Assembly: GCF_032362555.1 (NCBI RefSeq) | Contig: NC_083511.1 | Coordinates: forward strand, 5,332,001-5,396,000 | Length of the DNA: 64,000 bases | Reading direction: 5' to 3' | DNA from: Amyelois transitella | Lineage: Eukaryota; Arthropoda; Insecta; Lepidoptera; Pyralidae | Part shown: piece by piece, positions 1-12,700 of the stretch | Numbering within the stretch: position 1 is the first letter of the stretch | Layout: each line of letters begins with the position of its first letter | Program-made: the position numbers and the translations under genes | Notes under the pieces: model-generated | Told to the model about the DNA's origin: nothing | Seen by the model: the letters and a program-made list of their open reading frames with translations, nothing else | Databases searched by the model: none

Positions 1-3000
1 AATGTTAGAACGTTTTTTCAATAACCGTTTCTTTCATAATTAATTTCTGTACTGCTAGTAAACGCAGTGCAGTTGAAGCAATATTAAGCACAATATTTCA
101 TATGAAAACATTCCAAACACTAAACATTACAGCTCAAGCAATAAATATCCCTAAAGATGCAACCCAAGATGTTGCGGAATGTAGTACAGAAGGCAACAAC
201 GTTAATAAAACCGCAATACGCCACCATTAGGGGCGACTGAATCCACCGGCGGAATGCTAAGCCTTCGCAGACATGTCAAATTAAGGAGAATAACAAACAC
301 TGCACATGCACAAAACAATATATGTACATTTAGATTATGTATGTATATTATAACATTCACCCAGATAGAGCTAGTCCTAAAGTAAGTTTGAGACCTAAGT
401 TATGGGAAAGTAACCCTAAGATATAAATTTTATAACAAAAATATAAAGAACACTTTATTACTTTAGTAAATGTCTGTGGTTTACAACAAAATCTTACGTC
501 TTCTGTAGTAATTTGGTGATTTGAAAAACTGCTGAAAACCATCTATGCTTTCGATATTTTGTGAAGATGCGCAATAAAGAGACTCATGCACGACCCGCAA
601 CGTCTTCAAGCACCGGCTACACTTCACCACATACGACACATATTAAACCAAATATACATATATCATACATTCTCAACTTCATTTAATTATATCCCATTTG
701 GATGACAATAGGCAGTTCCACAGACTATTTCCATAAAGGATTAGATAAACGTTTAATTTCCCGTGTAGGCATAGGCAAAGCCCACAAACTATCCGTGTAC
801 CGAAAGTTGAGTAATCCACAAACGTTCCCTTTAATTGGTTTACCACAGACCTCTATTAACGAAATAAGATGGGAAATCAGAGTATTAGCATAACAGTGAA
901 TTCAATTAGGGTTCACAAAGAGGATTACAACTTTTACAATGAAAGGAAAGTTAAAGCGGGGCCTCAATTTAAACTAGCGTGGAATAATCAAAATTTGAAT
1001 GAATATGATTTACCTAGTTTAATTTTGATTCGTCTTCGTCCGCTGCCACTCAAGAGATTTACTTCGAAATTGTTTTATCATAAAAAAAGTATGAAATAAC
1101 ATTGAACTGGCAAACCCAATTATATATAAATAAGGTATAAATCTACTTTTGACTATGCAATAACTGACATTTGACTGCTTTATTAAACGATATTATGAAC
1201 CAAAATGGTGGCGAAACAACCGACAAGAAACAATATATTAAACAGTTTGACGGCTGAACGTGCAAATGCGCTTCGGTAACGGCCAATTGTTGGTAATAAA
1301 ACTACTGTACAGGATGCAAATTATATTACAGCAAGCAGGTCGGCCCAGAGGGCCGAATGCTGTACAAACGTGATTAAGGCAATTATCAAAATCAAGTTAT
1401 CCACGGGAGTATCTTGTTATAATAAGCAGACTTCTATTTGCCGTACATATATTGTAAAATCATGTCAATTTACAAATCTGGTAATCTGTACAAAGATAAC
1501 ATATTAAGCTTTACAAAGTAAAGAATTAATAATACTCGTAGCTTTTTAATACGTTTATAACGTTGCGTACACGCAAAAATGGATGTATAACAAAACAAAG
1601 CAGTTTTTATAAAATAACTTTTGGAGTGGGTTAATAAAATACATGGCAACTTATGAAACGCCGGTAATATTTTGTGATTTATCGCAAGCATGAGCTTGAC
1701 TCTCTTTGACGAAGAATAAACACAATACTTTCAGCTATATCATAAGCTTATCAAAGTGCTCCGGATTAAAAAACATACTATGCTTATGCTTATAGCATAG
1801 AATTTATTGTACTGCTAACCCACTTATAGATAGTTATTATGTTTTTTTAGTTTTTCCGGGAGGCTCCTCACCCAAGGGAATGAATTTTTTTATAAGTGCT
1901 GTTTTTTACCAGTGATGTAGTAAATTGTTATACAAAAAAGTGGGACTTCTTCATTTAAAATTGTCTGCTCAAAACCAGCAGTCTCACGTCATCGTTAGTA
2001 TATTGTCCACTATAAATCCACTAGTACAGAATTTTATTGTCAACAAGGGAATAGATATGGCTCTTCGAAACAAATCCATTAGAATATAGCATAGCCGAAA
2101 ATATAAAAGGTAATACTTTATATTGTCCATTACAATTTCGTAAACTAAATCAATACAAAAATTATAAGATAACTTCTTATTGGTTCATTTCGTTGGGTTT
2201 ATCCATTATTTATTTGTTATTTTAAAATTTAATATCACTTTAATTTATACATATATATATAATAGTGTTTTTGCTATTTTGTGCATCGTTGTTTGCATTT
2301 GTCGTTTCCGAAGTAGAGTTCAGTGAAGCACCTAGTCGTTAAATAGTTGACACAACAAAATAATAAAAATACAGAGTTGACCCAGCAATATACTTATTGC
2401 TACTGCAACAGACAAAACACCACATACCGCCAAATATATTACAATTTAGCAACTACCAACTCAAAAGTCAAAACATAATATTATCATATTTTTACTATTA
2501 TAGGTAGTAGATTTTTAGAGTTTTGTATTCACACCTGACTTTTGTTTTTGAGATGTTTTATGACAGGTAGAAAAGAGAATAAGAGTTAAGAAAAAGATAA
2601 AAAGGAAATTTATAAAAAATAGGTATTTCGAATATAAAATTCCAAAAATAGCATTAAGAAAATGAGGTATCTTTTTGTATCTTCATTATTTGTGGATGGC
2701 GCGCAATCGCTTCGGAGCACTTGTCAATTAGACGCAAGCTCGCGGTAACATCGCACCACATAAATCCTGAATCAGACGCGCGGCGGAAATCTAAGTCGCG
2801 CAAAACTATCGCGATGAACCACTTCTTACATTTATTATCACCCATCGCAACTGATTTTAATTAGAATAACTATTAAAGTTTAAATACAAGGGACGAAAAA
2901 ATTTTCAATCATATATTATGAACGTATCTAAATTAATCAATTGAAAATTGAATTACAATATTTAATTTATGCCACAAGATTGGCGAATCGCCACGCCACG

Positions 3001-5531
3001 CATACCGCAACAGGATTAAATGCAAATTGTACTATGTCTAACACCGAAAGCATTTAGGTCGCAAACTGTGACGTCACTGGAAGTGAAAGCAGAGGGTCGC
3101 GAACAAACACGTCACTTGCGCAAGTCTCAAGTCTATCGCAAGGAACAATGGCGGGTTAATAGAGCCATTCGTTGGCTCATTGCTTATTCATCCACGCCCC
3201 GGACGCCTCCGCCAGCGACGCCATCGCCGCGATTGATGTCCTCGTGAGTCAAGCGACAAGCTGCATGTCGACACCCAGCCTAGCAACCTTGCAAATTATG
3301 GACACTTACAAATGTTTTATATAAATAAGGTCCTACTCATATTTATATTATTTATTTTTATATTATGACAAAAAAAATTAAGTTCTGTAATAGAACACAA
3401 CATAATTCCGACCTAAACGTGGCACTCGTGGAAGTCACGACATGAAAAGAAAACCATTTTATTATATCAATTCAATCTTGTTACAAAATACGAACGACAA
3501 ATTCAACCGAGCCGTGTAAACATAAAAAATGTATACCAGTATTTCTGCCATGGCTATTACGAGCCGAACAAAGTGGTCGAGGCGTGAATGTCTTTAGAGC
3601 AAAACTATACTAGACTGCGATTGTGATCGCCATGAGCTGCAAGGGTCCGGGCACGACCAGACGCTATCCTAGAGGCAGTGCGTCCAGAATCGAGATATTT
3701 TATTCATAGCGCTCGTGATAAATGAGGAAGGCCGCGGCTGTATCACATTCATTATTGCCTCACGCCACGCATCGCTATCAAAACTTGTTGCCGCGAGCCG
3801 CCTAGCACCATCGGCACAAATGTAATACGCACAGATTCGACACTCCAGAAGTACAATAGGTACCAAAATTTTATTTGAATAATCCAGTAACTAAGCAATA
3901 GCCTTGGTATAATTCACTCTTATTCAAACATGTCATACAAGTCCTGCCTTTTTAATGTAAGTAATGCAATGTTGCCACATCATTGTCACAAAAGGGCTTA
4001 AGCTTATCCGTAACACCCAGTTAACTTATAAGAGGAGCAATACGCTAATGCACAATGCACGAATTTGGTAAATTTGCTGTAGGTAATATAAAATGAAACA
4101 TAGTGATTTTTTAAGTGATTGTAAAAAGTTAAATTTGCCTGGAGCTTAATTCACCTAAGTATTTTCAATAGGTTTTCCTTGATAGATGCTAAGTTGATAG
4201 TTATTTTTCATTGATTTATGAAATTGTTATCATTCTGTTCACTGAATAATTTGAATCAACGTCCCGCAGTCCGGGCCCCGGATGCCATGCCACCTCGGGG
4301 ACTTGTTTCAAATCCCATTTGTCGTTGGTAAACAGCAAAACAGCTTATATTTCATCTAGCCCGTGCTTTTGTTACTTTAAGATACACGACTACCTTGTGG
4401 TATCAATAACTTATGCCGGCTGTAATAATTACTAGAATGTTTAATGGGACATTTTCCCATTCTATATAACAGTACCAATGTCGTTTTATAATTATTACAT
4501 CTGATCTTTGAAAGCCCAGCAAGCTTGCGCTGTTGGATGCATGGGAAGTTACATTATCCACTTATATAGTTTGTAGGCATTGAAGCACAAATTCCATTCA
4601 CAATCTCGATGAATGTAATAATACTAGTGACAAGTCACGATAGCGTTTCCATGGAGCGGCTAACAATCGTTCAATTTGTAGGTCCGGCTCGGGGGTTACA
4701 ATGGTGCACGCGAGCGACGACTCCCCGACATTCTCATGAGTAGAATAACGTACAACAATCAAGATGTCATTTTTCAACTACCCACGTACGGCGAACAGTG
4801 AGAAATATGGCCGACAACGCACGCACTGCCCGGCGCGAGGCACAAAAGAGGCGTCCCGTGAATGTCGCGATACATATCTTAGTACTGAATAACCGAAGCA
4901 ATACTTCCATTGCACTTTTTATAACCGGTGAAGTCATAAATGAGATCAGTAGTATATTTATGGCTGTAATTGTAAATACATTACGAGGTACTAAATTAGC
5001 TGTACCTGCATGTGAAGAGCAAAACGATGTAGTAGTAGGAGAATTGGCGCTCTGTTAAGCAAAATATTGCACTACATGGCAATACTTTATTTGTATTCTG
5101 TCTCTATTAAACTCTTAAAGAGCTGCTTTATTTGAACATAGATATTAATAAAATAGCATTTTTTGCGCTTTTTATTGAAGTTTATGTGCTTTAAAGATGG
5201 AATATTACTTTGCATAGTTCAAATTTATGCGATAATAAAAATATGCAATTAAAATAAAGTTAAAAACTATATCAAAGTGTTGTTGGTTCTACATTTGTGT
5301 AAAGTAGCTAAATGCAGGCCTGCGTTTCTGCAACGCTCATTATATCAATTCACAGAAGTCGGTGAGTAATTTATCGGCTGCAGAGGATGAAATCAAATTG
5401 ATGAGATCACAAAAGTGTAACTGGTGTCATCGAAAAGAAGTATAATTGATTGTAATTTTTTTTTGTATAAGCTTAACTCTTCGTTGAAAACAAATAAAAA
5501 GAAGCTGTCATAATTAAAGGTGATTAATTAA
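1..5531. other. Exon-free AT-rich stretch, probably LSD1 intron
   Basis: I find no recognisable exon on either strand here. LSD1 is cut off at 9747 and still lacks its C-terminal half, so the simplest reading is that this is part of a long LSD1 intron; an unrelated intergenic stretch is also possible. The sequence is mostly AT-rich, with several CpG-richer patches of unique-looking sequence near 3000-3290, 3540-3860 and 4640-4860. The patch at 3000-3290 contains a CRE-like TGACGTCA at about 3070. Open frames here (for example 3020-3247 and 4798-5058) match no family I know. Confidence 0.5.
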
Positions 5532-6854
5532 TCTATATATATAAAACTCTTCCGTTACTGAGTGACTGACTGACAGACAACGCACAGTCGAAACTACTGG
5601 TCGTAGACAGCTGAAATTTGGAATGTAGGTTCCTTGGGATATGTAGGGGAGCACTAAGAAAGGATTTTTGGAAATTCAACCCCCAAGAGGGGGAAAAGGG
5701 GTAAAAACGTTTCTATGAAAAATCTTATTCCTTGGGTTTATAAACTTGAAACTAAATATGTTTGACATTATAAGTTTTTTCAAACTACCCTCCAATCGTG
5801 ATTTAGGGGGTGCGATTGGGTGACTGATTTATTAACGCACAGCCGAAACCGCTCGGTATAGGAGTCTGAGATTTTGAACAGAGGTTCCTTTAGTAACATA
5901 AGTGAGCACTAAGAAGGGATTTTTGAAATGTCAACCCCCAAGGGGGGGAAACGGGATAAACTGAGCCGGGGCTGCGGGAAAGTTCTAACGAGATACCGTG
6001 GCCCCGGAACGCAAAGGGCAACTGAAGGAACGAGGTGGGTTTTAGTCAGTAAAAGTCTGACACTCCCTTCCGTTCCACCCAGAGCGGGAGAGGTCATTTG
6101 ATGATTTCCCATCCTTAAAAAAAAAGACTTTGTATGACAACTTTCAGTCGTCTCTTTAACATACATAATAACATACATAATTATGTACATACATGCATAA
6201 CACTAATAACATCACGCCTTTAAATCCCTATTTTGTGTTAACACTACCCATACAAACAGCTAAAAGGAAACAAGTGAAGAGACGAAATTTGTGCGCATCC
6301 ATTTTCACCTAAATTCTTAACGTTAATGAGATTTACTTTTTATTATCAGGTCAACCTAATAGCCTCACATGTACGTATAACTTCGTAAGAATTTTCTTTC
6401 AACTCCTAACCGTTGAGGAGTTGTACCTTCCATCATCAGCTCATTCACATGGGATGATGACTATCAGACGCAAATACTTAAACAGATCTATGAAATTGTC
6501 AAAAACGTAATTGCCTGTAAATTTGAGGTTTGCCCTTGATTTCCCTGGAATACCATCATCAGACCCTGACTAGGTAACAACGGGACCAACTTGAAAGTAT
6601 ACTCTACCGAACAAAAAAGAATGACGTAAATCGGTCCATAAATCTCGGCGTAATCGGTATGCATAAATAAAACACCCGAATTTTATTTTCTATTAACTAT
6701 CCCGAGGCTACATCATCCCTGAGTAACACAGGCTATATTTAATTCCAGTTGTAACAAGATTTCAGCCTGTGGAAGAAAAAGCCCTGTCGAGATCATTAAA
6801 AAACGCTATATATAACCGAATTACACGTGGGCGAAGCCGCGGGCGGAAAGCTAG
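5532..6854 (+). mobile_element. Helitron-like non-autonomous element, composite
   Basis: The segment starts TCTATATATATAAAAC right after an A and ends GGGCGGAAAGCTAG right before a T. This is the A|TC...CTAG|T layout expected of Helitrons, with a GC-rich CCGCGGGC stretch just before the end. Two internal blocks (about 5550-5700 and 5820-5945) are diverged versions of one another, each with a 'cagccgaaacc...ggttcctt...gagcactaagaa...ttcaacccccaag' pattern. A different block at about 5947-6120 (GCCGGGGCTGCGGGAAAG...) looks like another interspersed repeat nested inside. No Rep/helicase coding is present, so it is non-autonomous. Family assignment is inference from the termini. Confidence 0.55.
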
Positions 6855-9746
6855 TTAATAATATAATTAATTTTGTAAGAAAAAGACTTTAGGACATGAC
6901 TTAAAATTATTTCTTTCTTATTTATTTTCACAAAACACTTCTTCAAAGAAGTCCACCTCTTAGTGATCTTATTGTTGTAATTAATTACTGTCGATATGTC
7001 GTCGATACGCAGGTGGTATTCTTTTTTTTAAGGCCCACTGTACAGTTGAGAGTATTTTCTATGTTCCTATTCTCTACTCCTCCAAATTAACACGTCTGTT
7101 ACTCATAATAGACAAGCATAACTATTTGATAAAATTACGAATGCTAGTAAAATTCGCAAATAAGTGTGTGGAAGATCACTCAAAAACCAGGCGTGGTAAA
7201 TATGTTCTACAAGTTTCCACCAAACATTATAACAACACTTATTGTACGACGTGATTCATCTGTGTTGTTGTTATTTAACATAGGTATCTTGTGGTGAGAA
7301 ATGATAGTAATTATTGACACGAACCGCCGCTCGGGGCATCCTGCAAAAGATCACAGTCTGCCACTAACGCGAAAATTCCACCTTCATAACGGAGGAAGCC
7401 CTTGGGCGTCAACGGAGGCTGTTTGGGACCCGTTTATGCAATCGCAACTGGTACGCAAGAAAAGGACACAATGTTTGTACAAGTTATTAATCGAAATAGG
7501 TATGTTATTACTAAATTATAAATAACGTTCAACGATTAAATTACATGGTTACCCATAATTACAAAATTGTAATTCCGGTGTAAAGAGTGAAAATTAACTA
7601 CTATATTTTTTCCAATTAGTAGCAACGTGTGAACACTAAAGTTAAAACTCTTACCTTTTTACACTGAAATATAATTATTATTTAAAAATTACGAAAATTA
7701 GACAAATTTAGAAGGCTAGTTTAGCTACAGACGATAACCGACGTGAGAAATTCATGACTGAGTAGTAGTGCAACAAAATCTACAACATTTTCTGGTAATG
7801 TGTAATATTAGAATGAGCCCTACAAAGATACGAAATACAGACCATATTTAAAAGTTGTTTTTAACTTGTCAGATAAGAACAGAATCCGCCTGCCGTTCGC
7901 CTGATGGTCTAAAACCAGAACAGCCACATTATCCTAGTGCATATCAGTGAGAAGACCCGACCCCAAATGAACAGAGTTCGATAAAGAAGAGGAGTAATAT
8001 TAGCTAGACGTAGGAAAAACTGTCTGGTTACTTTGAATATTGGATACATCTCACGAAAGGATTGTGTTCTCGCGTGTAATATCATATATAATTGCCATGA
8101 GGCTTAGCTGACATGCTCAACAATTTATTCTCGGGATTTTTAAAGACTGAATTATTTACTCACGTAATAAGTTTACCTACGGGCTCAACTTGTTATTTTT
8201 TCCATCTCCGCGCAACATGCATGACGTGTCCGACTTTTTTATTCCAGTCGTTCTCTAGTTACTACGTTTAAACGATAGATTAAAAGTAAAAAAATTGAAA
8301 TTTTTTGTATTGGTTTTCTGTCAATCACGTTTTCCGAAATAAAAGTGATTATTAAAAAAAAATTACATATGTCGCATCTTTCAAACGGACCCCATGCTCC
8401 GAAGCATTGTCGCGGAGGTTGCAACTGGTAACACGCAAATATAACACATATTTATCGCGTCTTTATTTCCTATCGGGTAGGCAGAGCGAACAGTCTCGAA
8501 AAACTCGAAGGTCACGTTCAAATGGATAGTTTAAATATGAAATTGAGATTCAGATAGAGGCAGATTGCTACTAGAACACCGTACTCACACTTATTCTCTT
8601 AAGTCGAAATCTTATAGAAAACCTTATTGGGTCCGCCATTACGCGCCCGCTTTAATCCCATCTAGTAAGTGGGAACAAATAAGAGTCAAAGGTGAAGCAA
8701 TCCTTTTAAGGTTCTATGGCATCTTTTGTTGGTGTACAATAGCGCATCGATCGCGGCGGAAACGTTCGGAACCGTTAACGAATACGAGTGTGCGGGCTAA
8801 TTGAAGTTATTGCGGGTCTTTGAAAATTATGCGGTGCGTTTGGAAGCGAAACGAGCGTGCACGATTCAGCATTTAATATGATTTAAAGATACTGAGTAAC
8901 AGAGCGCGTTGTTAAAAGAAAACACTAGTTTCGGTATTTACAGATTAATACAAATATGTATAATGAAAATTATGTTGTCTATGTTTAAATTAATTACGAG
9001 TAACAACAATTTGACTGGTCGTAGGAAATAAAGGAGTGAAGAGATCTAAGTATTTATTCATATACTTACTACCACAACAACTTACGTACAACGGTTGAAA
9101 CCGTATGCTTGTTTGTTTGGTTATTTAATTAAAAGAGGTTTGAAACAAATTTATGAATTGTTTAAGTTACACTGCAAGCTCATGGGCTCTTAAGTACCTA
9201 CGTAACGTTTGGCACGTTAAATTTATACTAACGCCCGGCATGGACAGCCTACGTTTGACAAATCATAAAAGTGGCTATGATCCTTAATAAGATATCGTTG
9301 TAAATAACATAATTTCACAAATAATGTTTCTCCTCATCTTCCAGGTGTTTTATCCCGGTTAAAACCTCCCTGCGACAACGATCTAAGAGAGAAATCCGGA
9401 CTGGGGAACTAAACCCAACCACAGTTACACGGTAAACAGTCGCTGCTAAAACCACAGGTTTCCCCAATATATTTTATTGTACCGCATAAATATTGGTCAA
9501 CATTGAAACCAAGGTACGAGCACAAGTCATGAATAAAGGTTGAGATACAGATTCATTAACTTCTTTCGACTGAAGCTTGCTTATGACTGCTTATTCCAGG
9601 CTGGTTATATTACCACGATTTTGACACAATTATAGTTGTTATAGTTCCCCGCACTAATTAAGTGCCACCTACAAAAGAATTCGAGTTTTTCGCAAAACCC
9701 ACAAAAACTATAGTTTTCATAATATTAGTACGGATAAATTAAATAC
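6855..9746. other. Exon-free stretch, probably LSD1 intron
   Basis: No exon is recognised on either strand. The next LSD1 exon, which should encode the amine-oxidase segment after residue 487, is not visible here. A CpG-richer patch lies at about 8460-8880. A stretch at about 9345-9470 has the look of a diverged interspersed repeat but I cannot name it. Confidence 0.45.
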
Positions 9747-12700
9747 CTGTTAAGTGGTTCCCGGTGAACTCGAAGTCGTCGTCCTGGTCCCAGTGCTTCA
9801 GCGACAGGTTCCCGAGTGGCGTGGCGTTGGCGAACTCCAAGTTGGCGAAATGCCAGTCCAAAATCTGTCTGTCACGCACCGACAGATACACGGAGCTGGA
9901 AGAATTTCAAGTTAGATATAATGCAGAACATTATTAAGAGCCTAATAAACTTGGGATTCTATTTTTAAACTATGGCGCTAAGTAGCCAGTCACTATCTGA
10001 ATCTCAATTTCATCATTAAAGCATCCACATGCCATGGCCACTTGGCTGTGGCTACAGTTGTCTCTTTCTGCCCCAGATACCTTCTGATACCTTCCACTAT
10101 ATACAAATCAATACTTTGGCACTTGCATGATACCTGGTACTCAACCTCCTTAACATTTTTTCAAAGGATATTCTATATCTACCTTACAAGGTTTGTTTCT
10201 CGCTATACGAGAAGTGCTTCTCTTATTTGTAGACTGTTTCGCATACTTGAGTCCAAATACAAATGAAATATTTACTCTTCAAGGTGTTCCTCTATCTTTA
10301 AAGAGGGTTTATTGTTTTTCGGTAAGTGTGTCTCTGTTCGGAGAGTGTTGCTCTTCTTTTTAAGAAGATTGTTTCTCAAAAAACGATGAGTGATCTAAAT
10401 TTATATATTTAGATCACTCATTGTAGTGAAAACCTGTGTTTTCTCACTAAAAATCTCGTTTTCTTAAATGTTTCTCTAATTTTAAAGAGCGTTTATATTT
10501 CTTCGAAGTGTTCCTTGTTTAGACCAGTTTTAAAGAATGAGATATATTTACCACGGAAGATTACTTTTCAACTGTGTTTCTTTATACTCGATAGTAGCGT
10601 TCTGCGACAACAGGGAATCATATTCGTTGCAAAACATGAAAATCATATCGGTATTCGGATGGTGCTCTCTTTCAACGACAAATAACAAATGGTGTTTCTG
10701 TTTCTAGGAACGTTGTTTCTCTTTATTTGAAGATTTTTTATCGAAAACCGTTTCTCACTCTGATATGATATGGAAGCTATTCATAACATCATATTTACTG
10801 CCATATACGAATGAAATATATTTACCTCGGAGGATTACTTTCCAACTGAGTGATTTTATCCTCGATGGTAGCGTTCTGCGACAACAGAGAATCATATTCA
10901 TTACACAGCTGAGTCATCTCCCTGTTTAACCTGCGTAGGTTGAACTCTTGCAAAATGCCCGCGTCACCCGTTGCGACGCCTTTAGCCCTTTCAGACAAAA
11001 GAGATTCTTTCTCGGTCTTCATAGACCTCAAAAGTTCTTGGATGTCGGACATTCTGGTAAAGGACAAAAAAGTAATTTGTAAGAAAATCAAATGATATAA
11101 TATAATATTCTTGTTGTAACTAATTGAATTATACTAAAATTAATACGTATTATTTTACTAGAACTTACTTGTTGATATTTGTTTTCAGTTTTTCTTGGAG
11201 GGTTATAAGAGCTTTAAGGTGTTGAATCTGGAAGGAAAACATAAAATGTAAATGGTAAACATTCAACTAATCATTTGAGAAAATTAAATTTGATTGAACT
11301 CTGCAAGACAAATCTGTAAGGTCCTATAGTGAGTGGAAATACATAGTATCTGACTACCCCCAATGGGAAACATATATGTGATTTACCTTTTTATACCTAG
11401 TTTTCCTAATAAATATCTCGTTTTAAACTTCAATACCGTCAAATCGATATACCTATTTCAAAACAGTTTTTTTTTTCAAAACCATCGACTAAAGTATATA
11501 ACATACATACATACATAAAATCACGCCTCTTTCCCGGAGGGGTAGGCAGAGACTACCTCTTTCCACTTGCCACGATCTCTGCATACTTCTTTCGCTTCGT
11601 CCACATTCATAACTCTCTTCATACAAGCTCGGCGGTTTCGGGTACTTTTGACCTGACCCTTTACCAGGACGTCCTTAATTTGATCAAGATACGTTCGTCT
11701 AGGTCTTCCCACTCCGACCTTTCCCTCCACACTCTCCTTGTATATCTGCTTAGTCAACCTGCTTTCATTCATCCTCTCCACATGACCGAACCATCTTAAC
11801 ATACCCTTTTCTATTCCTGTAACTACATCTTCTTTCACATCACAACATTCCCTTATCACGCTGTTCCTTATCCTGTCACTCAATTTCACACCCATCATAC
11901 TCCTTAACGCTCTCATTTCCACTGCATTTATTCTGCTTTCATGCTTCTTTTGCCATACCCAACTTTCACTCCCATACATTAATGTCGGGACCAACACGCC
12001 CCTGTGCACAGCCAGTCGAGCCTTTTTGGATAGTTTCTGACTGCTCATAAAGGCATGCAAAGCTCCATTCACCATGTTCCCCGCGTTCACTCTCCTTTCA
12101 ATATCACTATCATACTTGCCATCTGATGTAAACTTTGATCCTAGATATACAAACTCTTTCACTTGCTCCACTTTTTCTCCTCCAATCAAAATATTACATG
12201 CTGTCATTTCTTTCTCCATTTCAAAAACCAGTGTTTTAGTTTTACTTACGTTCACTTTCATTCCTTTCTCTTTTAAAGCTTCATGCATACAGTTTACCAT
12301 CTCCTGTAACTCCTCCGCTGATGACGCCAGTATAACCTGATCGTCGGCATAGAGCAGACATTTGACGAGTAACTCATTCATCCTTAATCCACTTTTAGAC
12401 TCTTTCAAATCTGTCAAACAGCTATCCATAAATAGGTTGAACAGCCACGGTGACGCAACACATCCTTGCCTAACGCCTTTCTCAATCTTAAACCACTCAG
12501 TGTGCGCTCCGTTTATCCTGACACAAGCACTCGAATCCTCATATAAGGATTTCAGTGCTCGTATTAAGAGACTGCTCACCCCATGCATAGAAAGTGCTGA
12601 CCACAATTCATTCCTCTCAACTCTGTCATAGGCCTTTTCCAGATCTACGAATGTGCAATAGACTTTTTGACTCTTGGCCAAAAACTTTTCGGCTATGCAC

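Noticed and set aside
4255-4335. Possible tRNA or SINE (GC-rich with TTTCAAATCCC)
   Set aside because: No cloverleaf can be drawn and no box A is present at the right spacing.
4798-5058. 86-codon ORF in a CpG-rich patch
   Set aside because: No family resemblance, no splice support, and codons drift into AT-rich noise after about 30 residues.
5909-6190. 93-codon minus-strand ORF
   Set aside because: It lies wholly in the Helitron-like composite repeat and has no protein similarity I recognise.
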